This document shows, piece after piece, positions 27,522 through 37,101 of a stretch of 64,000 nt of DNA. Both the position numbers and the translations under genes were made by a program. The first letter of the stretch is position 1. The number at the start of each line of letters is the position of its first letter. The stretch is taken from contig NZ_MSPP01000002.1 of the NCBI RefSeq assembly GCF_002150005.2, positions 124,001 through 188,000 of the forward strand, written 5' to 3'. This DNA comes from Marivivens niveibacter. GTDB taxonomy: Bacteria; Pseudomonadota; Alphaproteobacteria; Rhodobacterales; Rhodobacteraceae. The notes under the pieces are model-generated. The model worked only from the letters and a program-made list of their open reading frames with translations. It had not been told where the DNA came from and did not search any database.

Positions 27522-27791
27522 ATGTCGATCACTGCAGAAGAAAAAGCTCGTCTGATCAAAGAATTCGCAACCAAAGAAGGCGACACCGGTTCGCCAGAAG
27601 TTCAGATTGCAATTCTGTCGTCGCGCATCGCGACTCTGACCGAGCACTTCAAAACACACAAAAAAGACAACCACGGCCGTCGTGGCCTGCTGATGATGGT
27701 TGCTCAGCGTCGTAAGCTGCTGGACTACGTCAAAGGCAAAGACGAAAGCCGTTATCAGTCGCTGATCCAGCGTCTGGGCATCCGCCGCTAA
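27522..27791 (+). CDS. rpsO: 30S ribosomal protein S15
   Basis: 89 residues, full length. The four-helix S15 sequence includes [38 protein letters not shown] and [28 protein letters not shown] perfect AAAGGAG lies before the ATG, and codon use is that of highly expressed genes. S15 binds the 16S central domain; in many bacteria it also represses its own mRNA, for which no clear leader structure is visible here. Confidence 0.98.
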   Translation: MSITAEEKARLIKEFATKEGDTGSPEVQIAILSSRIATLTEHFKTHKKDNHGRRGLLMMVAQRRKLLDYVKGKDESRYQSLIQRLGIRR

Positions 27792-27815
27792 TTTAGCGTC
27801 GAATGATGTTTTTAA

Positions 27816-27847
27816 CGCCCGCTTGGTTCGACCAAGCGGGCGTTTTT
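27816..27847 (+). terminator. Rho-independent terminator after rpsO
   Basis: A perfect 12-bp stem (27816-27827 with 27831-27842) closes a three-base loop and is followed by five T residues, 24 bases after the rpsO stop. It separates rpsO from the following membrane gene and from pnp. Confidence 0.93.
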
Positions 27848-27951
27848 CATATTTAGGCCTTATTTATCCGTAGAACTGCGGCAAATTCCATTTAAGAAAG
27901 ATTTCAGCGCGGCAACACAACCCGCAAGAGTATTGATAAACAGGCGTAGTA

Positions 27952-29541
27952 ATGACTTCGGTATCTTATTCGACGAACCGCATTTTGTTTCAGCGGGCAG
28001 CAGTGGCAATGACAGTGATCGGATTGATCATCATGGTTGCCGTGATCCTGTCGAAAAACGACGGCATGTTGGTCTATTCGTTGGATGATCCGTATATTCA
28101 CCTGTCTTTGGCGGAAAACCTGCTGCGCGGTCACTACGGGATCAATCTAGGCGAAACCGCATCACCGTCGTCGTCGATATTGTACCCATTTGTGTTGGCG
28201 CTGGGATTGGGCGCCCAGTTGGGCACCTATGCGCCGCTGATTATTAATATCGTCGCCATGTGCGCGGCGATTTGGCTGCTGGCAGGCCGACTGTTCGACG
28301 CCACAGCGTCTGAAACGGACCACACGCAGTCGCCGCTGCGGTTTTTGACCCTTCTTACCTTGATGTTCACCTTCAGCGCCGTGGCATTGCCTCTGACCGG
28401 GATGGAACACAGCCTACACGTTCTAGCTAGTGTGATGGTCATCGTCGGCTTGGCGGACATGGCATCGCAGAAACAAGCCCCGAACTGGATGTTGATCGCG
28501 GGGATCATCCTGTGTCCGCTGCTGCGGTTCGAAGGCCTGGCCCTATCAGGCGCTGCGCTGTTGATGATTGCGCTATATGGTTACTGGACCCGCGCGATTT
28601 TGACAGGCGGGGTAATCGTGGCGTTCATCGCTGTCTACATCGCCGCAATGACATCGCTGGGCCTGCCGCCTTTGCCGAGTTCGGTCATGGTGAAATCATC
28701 TGCCTCGGCTGCGGCGGCAGACAGCAACATGACGTCGATGGTGCAGAGCATTATCGACAACCTCGCGCGGGCATTCACGCACCGTCAGGCAATGTTTGTC
28801 GCCGGTTTTTCGGCCGTGTTGTTGTTGGGCGCTGTACTGCAATCGACGCGCGCCATGTGGCCAGTTGCCATTGCTGCGGCGCTGGCGGGGGCCGCGCATA
28901 TTGTGGCGGGACGCTGGGGCTGGTTCGGCCGATACGAGGTTTACGTACTGGCGTTTCAAATCACTGCCATCCTGATCGTTTTCCGCCCGATGCTGACCGC
29001 GCCGAATGTCATTCGCATTGCGCCTGTCATCTTGATCGCCATTGGGATTCTGACCGCAAAACCATATATTTCTGTGACAAAAAATACGCCCGCCGCCGCA
29101 CATTGGGTGTACGGCCAGCAGTTCCAGATGCACCGTTTCGCGACCGAATATTTCCCCAAAGCCGTCGCCGTAAACGATTTGGGTTGGGTCAGCTATGACA
29201 ATGACACCTATGTTCTGGACCTATGGGGGCTGGGGTCTGAACAGGTACGTAAACTACGCGCTGAGGTCGGGCACCAGCCTGAATGGATAACCGAACTAAC
29301 CCGCGAACACGGCGTTGTTTATGCCATGGTTTACGACCAATGGTATTTCGGAAACCTGCCCCCAGAATGGTGCCGCATCGGCACATTATCAACGCCCGCC
29401 ACGGATCTGGAATTTATCGGGGATGTGTCGATCTATTTGGTCGACGAAAGTCACGGCTCAGACCTGCGCGATGCGTTGAACCAGTTCGCCCCCACTGTTC
29501 CCCAGAATGTCACCGTCACCGTTCACGACTGCGTATCCTGA
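27952..29541 (+). CDS. Polytopic membrane protein, GT-C glycosyltransferase-like
   Basis: 529 residues with about nine to eleven hydrophobic segments. The first extramembrane loop has YSLDDPYIHLSLAENLLRGH (Asp45-Asp46) followed by NLGETASPSSSILYPFVLA, and later TGMEHSLHVL. That arrangement (acidic pair after the first helix, then a G-x-(T/S)-S-P-like stretch) is seen in GT-C enzymes using polyprenyl-phosphate sugars, for example AftB-like arabinosyltransferases. A soluble C-terminal domain starts near residue 380. The function is inferred only. It lies between the rpsO terminator and pnp. Confidence 0.65.
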   Translation: MTSVSYSTNRILFQRAAVAMTVIGLIIMVAVILSKNDGMLVYSLDDPYIHLSLAENLLRGHYGINLGETASPSSSILYPFVLALGLGAQLGTYAPLIINIVAMCAAIWLLAGRLFDATASETDHTQSPLRFLTLLTLMFTFSAVALPLTGMEHSLHVLASVMVIVGLADMASQKQAPNWMLIAGIILCPLLRFEGLALSGAALLMIALYGYWTRAILTGGVIVAFIAVYIAAMTSLGLPPLPSSVMVKSSASAAAADSNMTSMVQSIIDNLARAFTHRQAMFVAGFSAVLLLGAVLQSTRAMWPVAIAAALAGAAHIVAGRWGWFGRYEVYVLAFQITAILIVFRPMLTAPNVIRIAPVILIAIGILTAKPYISVTKNTPAAAHWVYGQQFQMHRFATEYFPKAVAVNDLGWVSYDNDTYVLDLWGLGSEQVRKLRAEVGHQPEWITELTREHGVVYAMVYDQWYFGNLPPEWCRIGTLSTPATDLEFIGDVSIYLVDESHGSDLRDALNQFAPTVPQNVTVTVHDCVS

Positions 29542-29609
29542 TTTAAACAGAACGCTTTCATTAGGGGCGATTTTCATGTATGCGCACAACATCTGAGACG
29601 TTGCGCCCA

Positions 29610-29696
29610 GACCCCGGCGCTCGAGTTACGATACAGGGGTCGGTGGCAATGGGGCCACCATGCAAACGGGAGACCCGCAGGGGCGGGAGTGCTCCC
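29610..29696 (+). promoter_or_regulatory. Structured leader upstream of pnp
   Basis: Four short hairpins can be drawn in a row: 29610-29615/29636-29641, 29642-29647/29654-29659, 29667-29670/29674-29677 and 29685-29689/29692-29696. E. coli pnp is autoregulated through cleavage of its leader by RNase III and PNPase, so a structured leader here may serve a similar purpose. The pairing was found by eye. Confidence 0.45.
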
Positions 29697-29711
29697 AACT
29701 AGGATACGCTG

Positions 29712-31847
29712 ATGTTCAACGAAGTGAAAAAATCAATCCAGTGGGGCGAAGAGACCCTAACACTGGAAACCGGCAAAGTTGCACGCCAAGCCGACGGCAC
29801 CGTAATCGCCACTCTGGGCGAAACCTCGGTAATGGCAAACGTGACTTTCGCCAAAGAACAGAAACCGGGTCAGGACTTTTTCCCGCTGACTGTTCACTAC
29901 CAAGAAAAATACTACGCTGCGGGTAAAATCCCAGGCGGTTTCTTTAAGCGTGAAGCACGCCCAACCGAAAAAGAAACCCTGACCGCACGTCTGATCGACC
30001 GTCCGATCCGTCCGCTGTTCGCACCTGGCTTCAAAAACGAAGTTCTGGTGATGTGCACCGTTCTGTCCCACGATCTGGTCAACGACCCTGACATCGTCGC
30101 AATGATCGCAGCATCGGCTGCACTGACCATTTCCGGCGTTCCGTTCATGGGCCCAATTGCTGGCGCGCGCGTTGGTTACGAAGACGGCGAATACGTTCTG
30201 AACCCACAAGTCGACGACATGGACAACCTGCGCAACAACCCAGACCAGCGTCTGGATCTGGTTGTAGCTGGCACCAAAGACGCTGTGATGATGGTTGAAT
30301 CCGAAGCGTACGAGCTGACCGAAGCAGAGATGCTGGGCGCCGTAAACTTTGCTCACCAGCAGATCCAACCTGTCATCGACCTGATCATCGATCTGGCTGA
30401 ATCGTCGGCAAAAGAGCCGTTCGAATTCGCATCGCCTGACTATTCGGACCTGTACAACGTCGTAAAAGCAGCTGGCGAAGACCAGATGCGTGCAGCCTAT
30501 GCAATCACCGACAAACAGGAACGCGTTGCTGCTGTGGCTGCTGCCAAAGAAGCCGTAAAAGCGACCCTGACCGAAGAACAACTGGAAGACGCGAATCTGG
30601 GTTCGGCCCTGAAAAAGCTGGAATCCAACGTTCTGCGCGGTTCGGTTGTTAAAGAAGGCAAACGCATCGACGGTCGTGCACTGGACGAAGTTCGCGACAT
30701 CGTTTGCGAAACTGGCATGCTGCCACGTACCCACGGTTCGGCTTTGTTCACCCGCGGCGAAACTCAAGGCCTGGTTGTGACCACTCTGGGCACCGGCGAC
30801 GACGAACAGATCATCGACGCGCTGCACGGCAACTTCCGTTCGAACTTCTTGCTGCACTATAACTTCCCTCCATATTCGGTAGGCGAAGTTGGCCGCGTTG
30901 GTTCCCCCGGTCGCCGTGAAATCGGCCACGGTAAACTGGCATGGCGCGCGCTGCAGGCTGTTCTGCCGGCACCAACCGATTTCCCATACACCATCCGCGT
31001 TGTATCCGAGATCACCGAATCCAACGGCTCGTCCTCGATGGCGTCGGTCTGTGGTGGTTCGCTGTCCATGATGGACGCAGGCGTTCCGCTGAAAGCACCA
31101 GTTGCTGGCGTTGCTATGGGTCTGGTTCTGGAAGACGACGGTTCCTACGCAGTTCTGACCGACATCTTGGGCGACGAAGATCACCTGGGCGACATGGACT
31201 TCAAAGTAGCAGGTACCGAAAACGGCATCACCTCGCTGCAGATGGACATCAAGGTTCAGGGCATCACGCCAGAGATCATGGAAAAAGCACTGGAGCAGGC
31301 ACGCGCTGGCCGTCTGCACATCCTGAGCGAAATGTCCAAATCCCTGACGTCCGCGAACGAATTCTCGGTTCACGCACCACGCATCGAAACCATGCAGATC
31401 CCAACGGATAAAATCCGCGAAGTGATCGGTTCGGGCGGTAAAGTGATCCGCGAGATCGTTGAAACCTCGGGCGCGAAAGTCGACATCAACGACGACGGCG
31501 TGATCAAAATCGCATCGTCGAACGGTGACGCGATCCAAAAGGCATACGACATGATCTATTCGATCGTGGCAGAGCCAGAAGAAGGCAAAATCTACAAAGG
31601 CAAAGTCGTCAAACTGGTCGACTTCGGTGCTTTTGTGAACTTCTTTGGCAAACGCGACGGTCTGGTCCACGTATCCCAGATCGAAAACCGCCGCCTGAAC
31701 CACCCTTCGGACGTTCTGAAAGAAGGTCAGGAAGTTTGGGTTAAACTGCTGGGCTTTGATGACCGCGGGAAGGTACGCCTGTCGATGAAAGTCGTGGATC
31801 AGGAAACCGGCGAAGAAGCCAAAAAAGAAGAAGCTGCAGAAGAGTAA
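29712..31847 (+). CDS. pnp: Polyribonucleotide nucleotidyltransferase (PNPase)
   Basis: 711 residues with the full domain order: two RNase PH domains (with [14 protein letters not shown] and [11 protein letters not shown] in the first; [39 protein letters not shown] and [21 protein letters not shown] in the second), a KH domain ([15 protein letters not shown], near residue 573) and an S1 domain ([28 protein letters not shown]). It degrades RNA 3' to 5' phosphorolytically. Codon bias is strong. Confidence 0.98.
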   Translation: MFNEVKKSIQWGEETLTLETGKVARQADGTVIATLGETSVMANVTFAKEQKPGQDFFPLTVHYQEKYYAAGKIPGGFFKREARPTEKETLTARLIDRPIRPLFAPGFKNEVLVMCTVLSHDLVNDPDIVAMIAASAALTISGVPFMGPIAGARVGYEDGEYVLNPQVDDMDNLRNNPDQRLDLVVAGTKDAVMMVESEAYELTEAEMLGAVNFAHQQIQPVIDLIIDLAESSAKEPFEFASPDYSDLYNVVKAAGEDQMRAAYAITDKQERVAAVAAAKEAVKATLTEEQLEDANLGSALKKLESNVLRGSVVKEGKRIDGRALDEVRDIVCETGMLPRTHGSALFTRGETQGLVVTTLGTGDDEQIIDALHGNFRSNFLLHYNFPPYSVGEVGRVGSPGRREIGHGKLAWRALQAVLPAPTDFPYTIRVVSEITESNGSSSMASVCGGSLSMMDAGVPLKAPVAGVAMGLVLEDDGSYAVLTDILGDEDHLGDMDFKVAGTENGITSLQMDIKVQGITPEIMEKALEQARAGRLHILSEMSKSLTSANEFSVHAPRIETMQIPTDKIREVIGSGGKVIREIVETSGAKVDINDDGVIKIASSNGDAIQKAYDMIYSIVAEPEEGKIYKGKVVKLVDFGAFVNFFGKRDGLVHVSQIENRRLNHPSDVLKEGQEVWVKLLGFDDRGKVRLSMKVVDQETGEEAKKEEAAEE

Positions 31848-31870
31848 TTCGGCATCTTCTACAATACGGA

Positions 31871-31898
31871 AAGGCCCCGAGTTTCGGGGCCTTTTTCG
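31871..31898 (+). terminator. Terminator after pnp
   Basis: A nine-base stem (31872-31880 with 31884-31892) and a T run lie 24 bases after the pnp stop. It sits directly against the stop of the convergent gene at 31899. Confidence 0.9.
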
Positions 31899-33059
31899 TT
31901 ACAAATCCGCCAAAATTGCATCGCGCCGTTTGTCACGCTCATCAACATCTTTGGATGTATATTTACCTGATTTCACGTCATCTTCGGCAGGATAATATTC
32001 TGCATCTAGATAGGTCATAAATGCATCACGCAGCGCGCTGTCGAAATTTACTGATTTAGGGTCCGATAAAACGGATCTCAGCGCGGATGCATCACCAACG
32101 CAATGCACAAGCCCTTTGATCCCATAGAACGCTTGCCCCAGAACAATGACAGGTTTGTCATAGAAAAACGCCTGTAGGCCCACAGACGAATTGATATTCA
32201 AAACGGCCTGAGACGACTGCACCTGCTGAAATGTATCCGTCACGTTATCAACACGGAATTTGTCGGATTCCATTTCACGCAGTTTGTCAGCAAACCCCAC
32301 TTTGGCAGATGGATGTTCCTTAATTCGAAGATGCCATCCATCTGGCAACGCATCGGACGCTGATTTGAGTTCATCGATCATATGTTCGACTGATTTGATC
32401 CAACCACCATAGATCGTAATTTGGCTATCGCCCGGCACCTGCAAAGGGCAAAAAATATAGTTCTCTTGCGCTAGACCACTATCACCTGCGGCCTGCCCCA
32501 CATCCTGCCGATTGGTTTTCCGAGCGACAAGATGTTCACCCTGCTTGCGCCAAGCATCACTTTGCTGATCACTTTGCGCCATCCACGCCCGATAAAATGC
32601 AGGAATACGCGGCAGGCCTGAACCATAATTCACGCCACTGGTGTCAATTGTCAGGCGGTTAGGGAATGGGCTTTCTTCAAAGTAATATACACTGTGCCCA
32701 AGCGATTTGGCAGCGTCCGACAGCATCCGACGACGCCCCTTAATCCCGTTCCAAACAACCAGAAATGCGCGATCTTTTTGTCGAAAAAAATGAAAAGCCC
32801 AGCGTGACTGGCAGGCCAGAAAAAACCGCTTTAGCGCTTTTTTCATTGGTGAATGCGCCGGTTTAGTCGCCGAATTCAGAGCAATCTCTATTTCCGCTTT
32901 AGACGAGCGGCGCCCGAAGACGCGGATGCCAACCAATTTAATTTGTTCGTAACGTCCGTAGTCACTTACAAATCCGGAAAAGATCTCTTTTTCACGTTTC
33001 TTACCCGATCCATCGATGATGGGCATGGCGGGCAAGTTTTCAAAATCCAAATCAATCAT
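31899..33059 (-). CDS. Capsule polysaccharide biosynthesis-type protein (KpsS/KpsC-like)
   Basis: 386 residues of the capsule-synthesis family related to KpsC/KpsS retaining glycosyltransferases. Recognisable stretches are FCPLQVPGDSQITIYGG, WHLRIKEHPSAKVGF and NINSSVGLQAFFYDKPVIVLGQAFYGIKGL, the last being the family hallmark. Such proteins add Kdo residues to a lipid carrier for capsules, though diverged members are assigned loosely. Its start overlaps the stop of the sulfotransferase gene (ATGA). No capsule export genes are in the window. G+C looks somewhat lower than in neighbours. Confidence 0.8.
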   Translation of the reverse strand: MIDLDFENLPAMPIIDGSGKKREKEIFSGFVSDYGRYEQIKLVGIRVFGRRSSKAEIEIALNSATKPAHSPMKKALKRFFLACQSRWAFHFFRQKDRAFLVVWNGIKGRRRMLSDAAKSLGHSVYYFEESPFPNRLTIDTSGVNYGSGLPRIPAFYRAWMAQSDQQSDAWRKQGEHLVARKTNRQDVGQAAGDSGLAQENYIFCPLQVPGDSQITIYGGWIKSVEHMIDELKSASDALPDGWHLRIKEHPSAKVGFADKLREMESDKFRVDNVTDTFQQVQSSQAVLNINSSVGLQAFFYDKPVIVLGQAFYGIKGLVHCVGDASALRSVLSDPKSVNFDSALRDAFMTYLDAEYYPAEDDVKSGKYTSKDVDERDKRRDAILADL

Positions 33060-33781
33060 GTCTTTGACGCCTGCGGCAGATCATATCCCAATTCTTTAAA
33101 ATCGGTGCCATATAAGTCTGCGAGCAGGTCCAATTCTGCCACGGTGAACTGATCGGCAGCTTTTGCAGTGGTGTTCAGCTTTTTCAAATCAGCAACCTCG
33201 GTCATGCCGCGTTTTGCCAACTCTGATTTAATTACCAACCAATCGTCAGATAGGTTTTCAAAGTGGAATACGTTTAACAAACCGCTTTTAGATGCGCGGT
33301 CCAACAACATGGTTTGGGGCATGAAATGATCATTCAGCGCCCATTGGGGCCACGCGCTGCATTTACGCAAAAACGGCTCAAACTCGATCCGTTCTTTGAT
33401 CCCCATTCTTTGTAGGGGAACGAAAATAGGATCTCGTTCAATCAGTTTATTGCGCCATGCGCTTTTTGCGCGCGACGACGGATCGCGCACAACGGTAAAG
33501 ACATACCAATCGCTATTTGCACGTTTAAAAAATGAACTACTGGGCTCTAGCAAAGAACGCGTGCGGTTATGGATATCTTTGCTGTGGCCTTGGTCTTCGA
33601 CCGACAAATACGGCAAAAGCGCCGTTCTGATTGACGTATTGGCCGCTTTGGGCATCGGTAGATAGGCGACCTTGTATTCATCAAAAGCTAAAACGGGCGC
33701 ATCAGTTAGGTCACGTTTGCCAATTGCGCGGTTAAACCAAATTTCCAACAACTGCGGTGTTTTCAGCCAGCCAAACGGCAT
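33056..33781 (-). CDS. Sulfotransferase family protein
   Basis: 241 residues from the ATG at 33781 (AAAGGCGAATTT upstream). The 5'-phosphosulfate loop is LPMPKAANTSIRTAL and the 3'-phosphate site VVRDPSSRAKSAWRNKL, so the enzyme probably uses PAPS. The spacing and later helices fit the carbohydrate sulfotransferase (Sulfotransfer_2) group. Paired with a capsule-type gene, it may sulfate a surface polysaccharide; that is inference. Confidence 0.8.
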   Translation of the reverse strand: MPFGWLKTPQLLEIWFNRAIGKRDLTDAPVLAFDEYKVAYLPMPKAANTSIRTALLPYLSVEDQGHSKDIHNRTRSLLEPSSSFFKRANSDWYVFTVVRDPSSRAKSAWRNKLIERDPIFVPLQRMGIKERIEFEPFLRKCSAWPQWALNDHFMPQTMLLDRASKSGLLNVFHFENLSDDWLVIKSELAKRGMTEVADLKKLNTTAKAADQFTVAELDLLADLYGTDFKELGYDLPQASKT

Positions 33782-33969
33782 AAATTCGCCTTTCAAATAT
33801 CACATGCGGGTACGTAGCACGGTTTCTGGTCGCTCGCCAGTTCAGGGCAAATCAGCCACGATATGTGAATTTGATGCCCAGTGCCTTGAATATTCACACC
33901 TGCGTGTACCATCTAGGCACACATATCGCCCAAGGCTATCGTCCTAGGGTAATACGAATAAGGTGTATA

Positions 33970-34584
33970 ATGTTAAGTCGTCGTCAATTTATTCTTTCCG
34001 CAAGTGTATTTTCTGCAGCGCCTGCTTTGGCCAATACCGAAACAGTTGATCTCGCGTCTTGGAAAGAGGAATTGATTGCATCGCTTCCTGGAAACACCGA
34101 AGGTCGTTACCAAATTCCTGAACCCTATTGGGCGAAACTGGTAGAGGTGAACCTAAGCCTACCGGTGGGCGAAATTCACATTCTGCCCCAGACCAAGCAC
34201 CTGTATTACACCGTCGCCCCTGGTTACGCGATCCGCTATGGTTGTGCGATCGGGTCCGAAGGTTTGGCCTATTTCGGCACGGGCATCATCAGCCGCAAGG
34301 TCGAATGGCCCAGCTGGACGCCAACGCCTGAAATGATCGAGAGAGATCCAGCCGCCTATGAACAATACGCAGACGGCATGCCTGGCGGACCGAACAACCC
34401 TTTGGGTGCGCGTGCCTTGTATGTCTATGAAAATGGGCGTGACACAGCGATCCGCGTTCATGGCACCACGAACCCGCGCAGCATTGGTAGCGCGTCATCG
34501 AACGGCTGTTTCCGCATGTACAACAGCCACGTCATCGACCTGTACGACCGCGTACCGATCGGTACGAAAATCCACGCCTACTAG
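33970..34584 (+). CDS. Tat-exported L,D-transpeptidase (YkuD domain)
   Basis: 204 residues from the ATG at 33970. The N-terminus SRRQFILSASVFSAAPALA is a twin-arginine signal. The YkuD catalytic motif is complete: HGTTNPRSIGSASSNGCFRM with His164 and Cys180. Enzymes of this type make 3-3 peptidoglycan cross-links or attach proteins to the wall in the periplasm. It converges on the aspartoacylase-like gene with two bases between. Confidence 0.92.
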   Translation: MLSRRQFILSASVFSAAPALANTETVDLASWKEELIASLPGNTEGRYQIPEPYWAKLVEVNLSLPVGEIHILPQTKHLYYTVAPGYAIRYGCAIGSEGLAYFGTGIISRKVEWPSWTPTPEMIERDPAAYEQYADGMPGGPNNPLGARALYVYENGRDTAIRVHGTTNPRSIGSASSNGCFRMYNSHVIDLYDRVPIGTKIHAY

Positions 34585-34586
34585 GT

Positions 34587-35630
34587 CTAGATAATCTCGT
34601 CTTCGTCGAACAACGGCTGATCATCCATTTGTTCGGCCAAGGTTTCCATGGTGTCGGCCGCCGCTTCTAGCTTGGGCAATAGTGCGACATGAAACAGTGC
34701 GTCGCCTTCGTTAACCACGGGCAGATTTGTGCGTCCGATTATGATGCCGGATTCGTCGGCGGTGACTTCGGTGTCATGTTCGCCGAACGGATCGGACACG
34801 ATGCCCAACAAGTCGCCTTCTACAACAGTATCACCGGCCTGTTTGAACATGCGGATCAACCCGCCAGCCGGTGCGCGCAGCCACGTGGACGATTTTGTTT
34901 GGATAGGCGACGCTTTGGGTTTGGTGACGCCGCGCGATGCGATCATACCTAATTCGCGCATCACCCGCAGAACGCCCATGACCCCTGTTCGGGCGGCATA
35001 TTCGTCAAACCGCAGACCTTCGCCTGCTTCGTACAACAGCATGTCACAGCCCAGATCGGCAGCGGCATAACGCAACGATCCATCTCGCAATTTTGACGGA
35101 ATAATCACAGGCGCACCGAACACTTTGGCCATGTGCATCATACGGTCGTTACCCGAATTCACGCGGATCTGGGGCAAATTCGTGCGCTGAATCGCAGCCG
35201 AGTGTAAATCGATCCCAAAATCACTACGTTTCACAATTTCGGTCATGAATAAATTGGCCAAACGCGCCGCCAAAGATCCAGATGCTGACCCTGGGAAACA
35301 CCGGTTTAAATCACGTCGGTCAGGCAGATAACGAGAATGGTTTAAAAAACCAAAAGTATTCACGATCGGCACTGCGATCAGCGTCCCGTGCAAACGATCC
35401 ATGTTGGGCATCCGCAGCAGACGGCGCACAATTTCGACGCCGATCACTTCGTCCCCGTGGATTGCGGCGGATACGAACATGACAGGGCCGTCTTTTTTGC
35501 CGTGAATAACCTGCGCCGAAAGGTTTACAGGCGTATGATCGGACAGAACGCTGACGGGCAGGTCAACCGTCGCCCGCGTCCCTGCTTCAATTATCACACC
35601 GCCCAATTCAAATGGCGCACGACGGCTCAT
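34587..35630 (-). CDS. Succinylglutamate desuccinylase / aspartoacylase family protein
   Basis: 347 residues of the M14-like AstE/AspA family. Zinc ligands are seen in AAIHGDE (His58, Glu61) and DLHSAA (His143), and substrate arginines in RDLNRCFPG. A C-terminal barrel-like domain (about 260-335) follows. Its ATG shares a base with the rimK stop, so it forms a unit with rimK and the retropepsin-like gene. Members in this context may act on poly-glutamate or N-acyl amino acids; the exact substrate is unknown. Confidence 0.88.
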   Translation of the reverse strand: MSRRAPFELGGVIIEAGTRATVDLPVSVLSDHTPVNLSAQVIHGKKDGPVMFVSAAIHGDEVIGVEIVRRLLRMPNMDRLHGTLIAVPIVNTFGFLNHSRYLPDRRDLNRCFPGSASGSLAARLANLFMTEIVKRSDFGIDLHSAAIQRTNLPQIRVNSGNDRMMHMAKVFGAPVIIPSKLRDGSLRYAAADLGCDMLLYEAGEGLRFDEYAARTGVMGVLRVMRELGMIASRGVTKPKASPIQTKSSTWLRAPAGGLIRMFKQAGDTVVEGDLLGIVSDPFGEHDTEVTADESGIIIGRTNLPVVNEGDALFHVALLPKLEAAADTMETLAEQMDDQPLFDEDEII

Positions 35631-36535
35631 CAGCCTTTTCCTTTGGTACGGGTTTTACCCGCGACCGCATTCTTTTCGATGAATTCGATGATCTTGGTCG
35701 CGATATCGACACCAGTCGCGTTTTCAACACCTTCCAGACCTGGCGAAGAGTTCACCTCCATGACCACGGGACCATGGTTGGCACGCAGCATATCGACGCC
35801 GCAAACGTTCAGACCCATGCATTTGGCCGCGCGGATTGCGGTTGCACGTTCTTCGGGGGAGATTTTGATCGACTGAGCCGACCCACCGCGGTGCAGGTTC
35901 GAACGGAATTCACCTTCGGCGCCTTTACGTTCCATCGCAGCCACGACTTTGCCGCCGACAACGAATGCGCGGATGTCGCTACTGCCTGCTTCTTTGATGA
36001 ACTCTTGCACCATGATGTTCACGTCCGCGCCGCGGAACGCCTCGACCACGGATTTTGCGGACCGTTCGGTATCGGCCAAAACCACGCCGATGCCTTGGGT
36101 GCCCTCTAGCAGTTTGACAACCACAGGGGCGCCGCCAGCCAGTTTGATCACCTCGTCCGTGATTTTCGGATCATGGGCAAAGGTTGTGACCGGCAGGCCA
36201 ATGCCATCACGCGCCATCAACTGCATCGACCGAAGTTTGTCGCGGCTGCGGCCAATCGCAACAGATTCGTTAAGTGGGTAAACGCCCATCATTTCGAACT
36301 GGCGCAGCACGGCCAGACCATAGAACGTAACCGACGCGCCAATGCGCGGGATCACCGCGTCATACAGCGGCAGTTTTTCACCGTTGTAATACACCTCGGG
36401 ACGGCGGCTTGCGATGTTCATATAGCAGCGCAGCGTCTTGATGATGTCGAACTCGTGGCCCCGTGCTTCGGCAGCTTCTTTCATGCGCTGATGCGAATAA
36501 AGGGACGCGTTCTGGGCTAGCATTGCGATTTTCAT
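35630..36535 (-). CDS. rimK: RimK-type alpha-L-glutamate ligase
   Basis: 301 residues of the ATP-grasp superfamily. It shows [28 protein letters not shown] at the start, the ATP-binding [33 protein letters not shown] and the metal-binding [15 protein letters not shown]. In E. coli RimK adds glutamates to the C-terminus of ribosomal protein S6. Here it is the middle gene of a three-gene unit with overlaps of four bases and one base. Confidence 0.92.
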   Translation of the reverse strand: MKIAMLAQNASLYSHQRMKEAAEARGHEFDIIKTLRCYMNIASRRPEVYYNGEKLPLYDAVIPRIGASVTFYGLAVLRQFEMMGVYPLNESVAIGRSRDKLRSMQLMARDGIGLPVTTFAHDPKITDEVIKLAGGAPVVVKLLEGTQGIGVVLADTERSAKSVVEAFRGADVNIMVQEFIKEAGSSDIRAFVVGGKVVAAMERKGAEGEFRSNLHRGGSAQSIKISPEERATAIRAAKCMGLNVCGVDMLRANHGPVVMEVNSSPGLEGVENATGVDIATKIIEFIEKNAVAGKTRTKGKG

Positions 36536-36981
36536 TTGCGTTCCTTTCGGGTGCCATCGGCCAAATGGGATCGACCAGCATCAACTAAAATATTTCGACG
36601 CCGGATCGCGGTCCGGCCTAAGATCATGGGAAAAGTCATATTGGCGCGGTTTGCCAATGATACCTCGACCCGCCATTTACGCCCGCCCAATGTCAGCAGG
36701 GTTTCGATGACCAGCCGTTCCTGCGGAACCCCTGAGGTATTTTTGATCTCGCGTGCGTCAACCAATGGGGCTTCGCATTCCAGACCTTTTTCCAGTCGCG
36801 CGTGCGGCACATGGAACCGCACCCATTTGCGCCCATCGCGGTCAAATACCTTGATCCGCGTGGCATGAATGGCAGACGTGCGTGCGCCAGTATCAACCTT
36901 GGCCACAGCCGCAGTGATACCCAGTTCGGGCAGTCCGACGGTTTCACGCCATCCGATAATCATAGGGGGATTCGTTGCCAT
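36532..36981 (-). CDS. RimK-associated retropepsin-like zinc protease family (PF05618)
   Basis: 149 residues from the ATG at 36981 (a GTG at 36996 is possible). The aspartic-protease-like motif [14 protein letters not shown] and the closing [21 protein letters not shown] identify the family annotated as ATP-dependent zinc protease, structurally retropepsin-like and regularly joined to rimK. The product would be cytoplasmic. It leads the operon with rimK and the aspartoacylase-like gene; no good ribosome site was found. Confidence 0.87.
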   Translation of the reverse strand: MATNPPMIIGWRETVGLPELGITAAVAKVDTGARTSAIHATRIKVFDRDGRKWVRFHVPHARLEKGLECEAPLVDAREIKNTSGVPQERLVIETLLTLGGRKWRVEVSLANRANMTFPMILGRTAIRRRNILVDAGRSHLADGTRKERK

Positions 36982-37056
36982 TGGCACAACTTTCACAGTT
37001 TCATCGCCCCGTTAGGGCAATGCCATTTCTGTGTCTATAAAAATTATCGGCCAACG

Positions 37057-37086
37057 AAAAAGCCCCGCACAATGGCGGGGCTTTGA
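37057..37086 (-). terminator. Rho-independent terminator after the peroxiredoxin gene
   Basis: A ten-base perfect stem (37059-37068 with 37075-37084) and six-base loop are followed on the minus strand by T residues, 17 bases beyond the peroxiredoxin stop. Confidence 0.88.
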
Positions 37087-37101
37087 CAACGTTCAGGCGT
37101 C

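Noticed and set aside
29542-29711. A tRNA gene in the gap before pnp
   Set aside because: Several stems are present, but there is no acceptor stem pairing, T-loop consensus or anticodon arm in cloverleaf order.
29757-31703. A 648-codon open frame antisense to pnp
   Set aside because: It arises from the strong codon bias of pnp, which avoids codons that would read as stops in that frame. The product is Cys/His/Phe-rich and resembles no family, and pnp is unambiguous.
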